From contig CAMOTI010000084.1 of assembly GCA_946625675.1 (NCBI GenBank), positions 1 through 47,510 on the forward strand: 47,510 nt of DNA. The letters are read 5' to 3'. A program made the position numbers and the translations under genes. The DNA is from an uncultured Prevotellaceae bacterium. Its GTDB lineage: Bacteria > Bacteroidota > Bacteroidia > Bacteroidales > Bacteroidaceae. The notes beneath the pieces were generated by a model. That model was given only the letters and a program-made list of their open reading frames with translations, did not search any database and was not told where the DNA came from. Of the stretch, positions 42,898 through 47,510 are shown in pieces (within the stretch, counting starts at the first letter, position 1; every line of letters begins with the position of its first letter).

Positions 42898-45284
42898 TGA
42901 TATGTGATTTTTTGAATAAATTGTCCCGGATCTCCGATAATCAAAGACAAGGTATGTTGAGATTTAGATTTGTCCAAAGGGAAGGAAATCAGGTAGTCCT
43001 TTCTGTTTTCAAACACCTGCATCTTCCATTCATAAGCCCACTCGATGATTTTGTTCTCACACATCACCGGCTTTTGTCCGTCCACAGAAACTCCGAAGCG
43101 GTTGCTCCTTGAATCATCCACCGGCCACATGGGAATCGTTGATATCTGAATCCGGACAGAATCCCCTTGTATCGGCTTATCCAGCAGGATATCGAATTTT
43201 GGTGAGGAAGGCGAGAGCGGGTCAGCGGACTTGTCAAAAGGTTTTCCCATTTGCAAAGCGACCCAATCCGTACCAATACCTCTGATTAAGCGGAAATGAC
43301 CGCCTTGCACAATATCGGCCAGATTGACTTGATTAGCATAATGTGTATACAGTTGGCTTTCAGGCAACTTGAATCTGTCCGTAGGATGTCCAGTAAGTTC
43401 AGGCATCTGTTGGTATTTAGCCACAAATCCCGGTGGCACCTGCGACATCATCTGATTCCATTTTCCGTTGTTCATCGAGTTATAGTATGCCATCAGCGCA
43501 TTGATGTCATCGAATGCCTTCTTTGAGCGAATGGCATCTCCGGTGTTCCCTGTCTCATGGTTATGCTGTGCATAGAGGAATTTCCGGTTCATGAGGTCGG
43601 CCGCCTTGACCGAGAAATGCAGAATTTGGAAAAACGCCAGTTGCTTATCCTGTGGAAGTTCCTCCATGATCCGCTGTGTCTCTTCAGAAATCCCCGAATA
43701 GAGCTTCAGCCGTTGCTGTGCCGATCCATCCTGGAAAGAGAAATCGGAATCATGCAGTCTGTTATTCTCCTCAGAGTCCCATTCGAACTCATATCCCATG
43801 TATTCGGGTTTACGTTGCCATGCGAGTCTATAATATTCGTCAAGTACATGTTGCAGACGTTCCTGGTATTTCGTTCCGAAAACAGACGCCAGCCATTTAG
43901 CCTGATACGTGTTGACATTCTCGATATTGAACGCAGACACATCCCATGCCAAGTCGAAGAACGTCTGCATGCCCAGTTCCATCGGCTTGATGTCACCGAC
44001 ATTGAGCAGCCAGTAGCGGTCAGCTCCCGCCTCGTATGCCTTCATCAGCTCCTCGTACATAAGAACGGGCGGTGTGGTGTTTATCCAAAGATAGTCGTGA
44101 GGTGTGCCGAGATAACTGAGATGATAATATACTCCGCTACCGCCTTTTCTGTTTCTCTCAGCCTCATTGCTCACGCGCTTCATGTATCCATAGTTGTCGT
44201 CAGGCCATACAATCGTGATGTCCTCGGGGACATTAAGTCCAGCATTATAGATGTCGAGTGTCTCTTTGTAAGGTACAAAAATCTGAGGGATATCCGTGAT
44301 ATTCTTCTTTTTATATTTTGTGAGGATTTCCCTTTGGTCCTGGAACACCTTCTCGAGTGTCCTGGCCCTGACAGCAGGGTCGGTGGATCCTTTCATTGCC
44401 TCGTCGTGGAGTCCACGCATTCCCATCGTGTAGATATTGTCGTATTGTGCAGTCTCCCGAATTCTGTTGTCGAGTTTGTTATAGATCGTCTCCTTATTCG
44501 TCAGGTAGTTCCATTCGCCGTCCCGTTCTTTTGTCCATTCCGACGGAGCAGCGTTGTTGAAGAGGAGAGGCTCGCAATGGCTGGTCGTAATCATAATCCC
44601 CCACTCGTCCGCCACCTTCTGGCTTTCGGGATGGCTGTAGAAAGCCCCGGTGCAGGTATGCATGGCCGGCGCAAGCATATTACCTTTCAGCCGGAGAATG
44701 AGTTCGCATACTTTGTCGTAAGTTTTCGGCCCGATATCTCCGAGTTCTTTCTCAAAGTTTTCAGCAGCCCAAGTCTTGAGTCCCCAGTCCTCATCGTTGA
44801 TGAAGATGCCCCGGTATTTCACAGAGGGAGACTTGGAGATCATGTTTTCGTTGAAATCAATATCAGCCTGTCGGCTCACAGGAATGTCAGCCCACCAGTA
44901 CCATGGATTGACCCCGATTTTCTCGCTGATATAAAAAACGCCGTATGCCAGTCCTCTTGGGTCGCTACCCGCTACAAAGACATTGTTCTTATCCGTCTTA
45001 ACAGCGAAACGTTCCCATCTCCCATTCAGGGATTTAGCTTCCTGAAAGTTGGTGAAGCGGCTTTTATTGCAGACACCGATGATAAGATTTTGTCCGTTGA
45101 TCTTGGCATTCGCAACAGGAGGCCTGACACCACAGACCCGCTGGATGTCGTCCGCGATGACCTCAGCCAGTTTGAGCGCGAGCGGGCAGTCGTTTTTGTC
45201 GACCACGACGGTCACCTTGGCCAGATTGACAGCCCGGGCAGCAGTAGTGGCGATGATGAATAATAGAATGAATAGTTTTCTCAT
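42894..45284 (-). CDS. GH115 xylan alpha-1,2-glucuronidase
   Basis: A 796-residue secreted enzyme with a short signal peptide (MRKLFILLFIIATTAARA). Family features: GLAYGVFYISEKIGVNPWYWWADIP, SPSVKYRGIFINDEDWGLKTWA, AMHTCTGAF, MGMRGLHDEAM, ITIVWPDDNYGYMKRV and YHLSYLGTPHDYLWINTTPP. GH115 removes (4-O-methyl)glucuronic acid from internal or terminal xylose of glucuronoxylan, which is the strongest single clue that the locus targets glucuronoarabinoxylan. Its upstream region holds the nonamer array and no clear promoter. The 568-residue antisense frame (43557-45263) is a shadow. Confidence 0.95.
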   Translation of the reverse strand: MRKLFILLFIIATTAARAVNLAKVTVVVDKNDCPLALKLAEVIADDIQRVCGVRPPVANAKINGQNLIIGVCNKSRFTNFQEAKSLNGRWERFAVKTDKNNVFVAGSDPRGLAYGVFYISEKIGVNPWYWWADIPVSRQADIDFNENMISKSPSVKYRGIFINDEDWGLKTWAAENFEKELGDIGPKTYDKVCELILRLKGNMLAPAMHTCTGAFYSHPESQKVADEWGIMITTSHCEPLLFNNAAPSEWTKERDGEWNYLTNKETIYNKLDNRIRETAQYDNIYTMGMRGLHDEAMKGSTDPAVRARTLEKVFQDQREILTKYKKKNITDIPQIFVPYKETLDIYNAGLNVPEDITIVWPDDNYGYMKRVSNEAERNRKGGSGVYYHLSYLGTPHDYLWINTTPPVLMYEELMKAYEAGADRYWLLNVGDIKPMELGMQTFFDLAWDVSAFNIENVNTYQAKWLASVFGTKYQERLQHVLDEYYRLAWQRKPEYMGYEFEWDSEENNRLHDSDFSFQDGSAQQRLKLYSGISEETQRIMEELPQDKQLAFFQILHFSVKAADLMNRKFLYAQHNHETGNTGDAIRSKKAFDDINALMAYYNSMNNGKWNQMMSQVPPGFVAKYQQMPELTGHPTDRFKLPESQLYTHYANQVNLADIVQGGHFRLIRGIGTDWVALQMGKPFDKSADPLSPSSPKFDILLDKPIQGDSVRIQISTIPMWPVDDSRSNRFGVSVDGQKPVMCENKIIEWAYEWKMQVFENRKDYLISFPLDKSKSQHTLSLIIGDPGQFIQKITYQ

Positions 45285-45313
45285 TGTGTGTGCGTTAGTT
45301 TGAATGAAGAAGA

Positions 45314-45376
45314 ATGGGAGTTATGGGAATTATGGGAACTATGGGAGTTATGGGAGTTATGGGAATTATGGGAATT
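45314..45376 (+). repeat. nonamer tandem repeat, 7 units
   Basis: Seven consecutive 9-nt units ATGGGARTT/ATGGGAACT without indels, between the esterase terminator and the GH115 start, 30 bp upstream of the GH115 ATG, so probably in its leader or promoter. Confidence 0.95.
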
Positions 45377-45391
45377 ATGAAAAAAAAGAGG

Positions 45392-45430
45392 ATGGACATA
45401 ATGAGCCCATGGCAGGCTCACTATGTCCAT
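45392..45430 (-). terminator. terminator after the esterase gene
   Basis: ATGGACATA / TATGTCCAT (9 bp), one mismatch, then TGAGCC / GGCTCA (6 bp) and a 7-nt loop. On the minus strand CCTCTTTTTTTT follows. Confidence 0.9.
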
Positions 45431-45439
45431 GAACAGGAA

Positions 45440-47059
45440 TTATTTCTTTAAGAGTTTCAGCATGACTTCGGCATAGTTTCGTCCGAGCATACGGTAGCCT
45501 TCTGCAGTGAAGTGCAGACCGTCGGGAGCACCCGGGCAACCAGCCGAGGAAACGACATGAGCTGTCGGTATGACTTGTGGAGTGCGTGCGATGACCTCAT
45601 TGTGGGCATGGCAGATACCACCATTCTCCTTATGCATGAGCTCTCCGATGAGCAGAGGCACGTCTTCGGCATTGAGTCCGAGTTCCTTGAGCAGTCGGGT
45701 GTAGACGAGGTTGACACGGTCAGGCCAGTCGGGCTGCGTGTTGTCCGTACATCCCTGGTGGATGAGAATGCCTTTGATGACACCCACTTTCTGCGCCTGC
45801 TTAGCGCAATCCACAAGACGGCGGTACGGGTTATTGTCGTACTGACGGCAGAAGCCCTGGAGCCAATTGGCCGCATGGGAAATGTAGTCAGCACACTTGT
45901 CCTCATCGAAGAGGTTGATGCTGCATCCACCTACCGCCACGTTGATGACTCCGACTTTGATGTTTTCAGGCAATTTCTCGACGAGTGTCCTTCCGAAATA
46001 GTCAGCCGGAGTGAGCCCGTTGTTTCCCCTGCAAAGTGGTGGATAAGCCACATACCAGTTGAACTTCGAGCGGTTGTCCTGCTGCATATCCACAGCAGCC
46101 ATCATTCTGAACCTTGGATTGACATACTCGCAGTCCTCAATCTCAATAGGCGCGTTTCCCTCCATGTTAGACTGTCCGAAGCAGAGATAGATATGAAAAT
46201 TAGGGTCGAATGTTGTGGGCTGTTCCATCTCACCCGTCTTGAGCACTACCTTCTTCACTCCTCCAGCGTTCTGCGTGTCGTCAAGATTGAAGCGTTTGCA
46301 GAAATTCCATATTTCGACGCTGTTCTCCATTCTCGGGATGTGTCCACCACCTTGAGCCAGAAAAAACTCAACCACACATCCTGAGGATATGTTGGTCCAC
46401 ACTTCTTTAGAACCTTTTATATCACCGTAAGGTGAATAGTCGTCGAGTTTGATATAAGTAGAGGCATCGTTCATCTTCGCCATGTGCTCCACATAGTCGT
46501 GGATGCGATATCGTTCGTAGGCGAAGACATCATCCCCTAACTGATGGCACTGAATGAGGTTGACCGGTTTGGAGCATTTGTTCCAAGGCTGCTCCATAAA
46601 CTGAATGCCGCTTGTCGGTGCAAAAACTGCGACCTTGTCCTGCACCTCACCCATACAATGATACATAAGCATGGATCCCATGGAGAATCCCGACCAATAG
46701 ACTCGCTTAGGGTCGGTCTTGTATTTCTCAGACAGGAAGTCGATGGACTTGAGCACGAAGTTCTTGTCCTTATTCGTTCTTGTGTCCCAAGTGTTTCCGT
46801 CGCTTCTAAGGTATGCAACGACAAACTTGGCAGTGTCGACCATCTGATAGAATTTATCGTGCTCGTATTGGTATTCAGGATTCTGGTTCATGCCGTGAGT
46901 GACAATCATAAGCGGGAAGTTCTTCTTCAGTTTTTTGGGAGTGAAGACGATGATGTTGCGGTTTTGTCCGTCGACATCAACGAAAAGGCTGTCCTTCTTG
47001 AACGCAGAAGCGGAGAGGACAGAAAAGACAGCAATAAATGATAGAAGTAATTTTTTCAT
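45440..47059 (-). CDS. two-domain carbohydrate esterase, CE1-like plus CE6-like (SGNH)
   Basis: A 539-residue secreted protein. ATG 47059 is chosen over the listed 47209 because it begins the signal peptide (MKKLLLSFIAVFSVLSASA). Domain 1 (about 25-265) is an alpha/beta hydrolase with nucleophile Ser126 in WSGFSMGSM, early FPLMIVTHGMNQNP and a likely His240 in GGGHIP, resembling CE1 acetylxylan/feruloyl esterases. Domain 2 (about 285-535) is SGNH: Ser297 in CFGQSNMEGNAP, the Gly block VAVGGCSI, HQGCTDN, and Asp513/His516 in PDGLHFTAEGY, resembling CE6/sialate O-acetylesterases. It would remove two sorts of acyl group from xylan. It forms its own transcript, ended at 45392. Confidence 0.9.
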   Translation of the reverse strand: MKKLLLSFIAVFSVLSASAFKKDSLFVDVDGQNRNIIVFTPKKLKKNFPLMIVTHGMNQNPEYQYEHDKFYQMVDTAKFVVAYLRSDGNTWDTRTNKDKNFVLKSIDFLSEKYKTDPKRVYWSGFSMGSMLMYHCMGEVQDKVAVFAPTSGIQFMEQPWNKCSKPVNLIQCHQLGDDVFAYERYRIHDYVEHMAKMNDASTYIKLDDYSPYGDIKGSKEVWTNISSGCVVEFFLAQGGGHIPRMENSVEIWNFCKRFNLDDTQNAGGVKKVVLKTGEMEQPTTFDPNFHIYLCFGQSNMEGNAPIEIEDCEYVNPRFRMMAAVDMQQDNRSKFNWYVAYPPLCRGNNGLTPADYFGRTLVEKLPENIKVGVINVAVGGCSINLFDEDKCADYISHAANWLQGFCRQYDNNPYRRLVDCAKQAQKVGVIKGILIHQGCTDNTQPDWPDRVNLVYTRLLKELGLNAEDVPLLIGELMHKENGGICHAHNEVIARTPQVIPTAHVVSSAGCPGAPDGLHFTAEGYRMLGRNYAEVMLKLLKK

Positions 47060-47510
47060 TTTAGTTGTTATTTGTAAAAGTAAGAAAGCCGTGCTTCGCC
47101 GGTTTATTGTGCCGCAGAAAACTGCGTCGTACAGGAAAGCAATAGTAATGTAACGTGAGTTCGACGAATTATAGAATAAAGCAAGTTGGTTATCTACTGC
47201 TCTTGCCATATAGACGCATGGCTTCTTTTTTTTTCTTTACACGAATGTTCATGAATGACCACGAATTATCACGAATTAATATTTTTAATTGACATGAATT
47301 ATTACGAACACTAATTTCCGAATTTGACAAGTGGGCAGAGTCAAACTTGTTTGAACTATGCCATGACAAAGAGGAAATCATGAAATAATCTGAACGAATT
47401 TTCACGAATAGTTTCTTAAAACACGAATTTCCGAATTTGTCAGATGAGCAGAGTCAAACTTGTTTGAACTATGCCATGACAAAGAGGAAATCATGAAATA
47501 ATGTTCATGA
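47060..47510. other. non-coding right edge
   Basis: No convincing gene. It holds a short CGCAG-AAAA-CTGCG hairpin (47113-47126), repeated ACGAATT-type motifs from about 47229 on, and the 77-bp direct repeat listed next. The 71-residue minus frame at 47190-47405 lies over the repeats and is not supported. Confidence 0.5.
47313..47502. repeat. 77-bp direct repeat, two copies 113 bp apart
   Basis: Copy 1 (47313-47389) and copy 2 (47426-47502) both read AATTTCCGAATTTG...CAGAGTCAAACTTGTTTGAACTATGCC...AAATAAT, differing only near the left end. Each contains the near-palindrome TCAAACTTGTTTGA. The spacer has more ACGAATT motifs, and the window ends with GTTCATGA, also seen left of copy 1, so a longer array may continue. 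Confidence 0.85.

Noticed and set aside
43557-45263. 568-residue plus-strand frame
   Set aside because: Antisense to GH115, whose conserved motifs are on the minus strand; composition is typical of a shadow frame.
47060-47209. 50-residue N-terminal extension of the esterase ORF
   Set aside because: Precedes a clear signal peptide starting at 47059 and is not conserved-looking.
47190-47405. 71-residue minus frame at the right edge
   Set aside because: Runs over one copy of the direct repeat and the ACGAATT motifs; no coding evidence.

Overview
The window looks like chromosomal DNA from a Bacteroidota bacterium, most likely a Prevotella/Segatella-type member of Bacteroidales. Support: -7 boxes of the TAnnTTTG type (mostly TAACTTTG, TAATTTTG or TAAATTTG), a hybrid two-component system of the kind that controls polysaccharide loci, large secreted glycoside hydrolases, a dockerin-like C-terminus, and short intergenic tandem repeats. 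The genus is an inference. No tRNA, rRNA, CRISPR array, insertion sequence or phage gene was seen.

Layout. (1) 1-6.8 kb, minus strand, housekeeping: penicillin-binding protein 1A, kdsB, an M16 peptidase homologue without the zinc motif, and the N-terminal part of gyrA, which runs off the left edge and is missing from the ORF track. (2) 6.9-10.1 kb, plus strand, queuosine genes: a YhhQ-type precursor transporter, queC, queF and an EamA transporter. The leader of the first gene folds into what reads as a preQ1-I riboswitch (6960-6989), placed to hide the start region. (3) 10.4-18.2 kb, minus strand: an AraC regulator, a 1398-residue two-part sensor kinase, a response regulator, a six-helix membrane protein and a PagL-like outer-membrane protein, tightly packed. 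In the kinase the ATP-binding half lacks the usual His and the other half has a His but a worn ATP-binding domain. (4) 18.4-26.1 kb, plus strand, divergent: an RND efflux set (lipoprotein adaptor, pump, TolC) with a well-matched promoter and an octamer repeat in its leader, then a secreted subtilisin-like protease followed by 23 octamer units.

(5) 26.4-47.1 kb, carbohydrate region: a 1098-residue secreted protein with three related beta-rich segments and a dockerin-like tail (minus), a hybrid two-component regulator (plus), and a minus-strand run of a fasciclin-domain lipoprotein, two GH43 enzymes, GH95, GH115 alpha-glucuronidase and a two-domain CE1-CE6-like esterase. Together these would strip arabinose/xylose, L-fucose/L-galactose, (methyl)glucuronic acid and acetyl/acyl groups from glucuronoarabinoxylan. 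No SusC/SusD pair and no GH10/GH11 xylanase is in the window. Hairpin terminators and internal -7 boxes split the run into separate transcripts: esterase; GH115-GH95; GH43-GH43; fasciclin protein. (6) The right edge (47.2-47.5 kb) is non-coding and carries a 77-bp direct repeat with ACGAATT motifs.

All family calls come from reading motifs and overall similarity by eye; no search was run.
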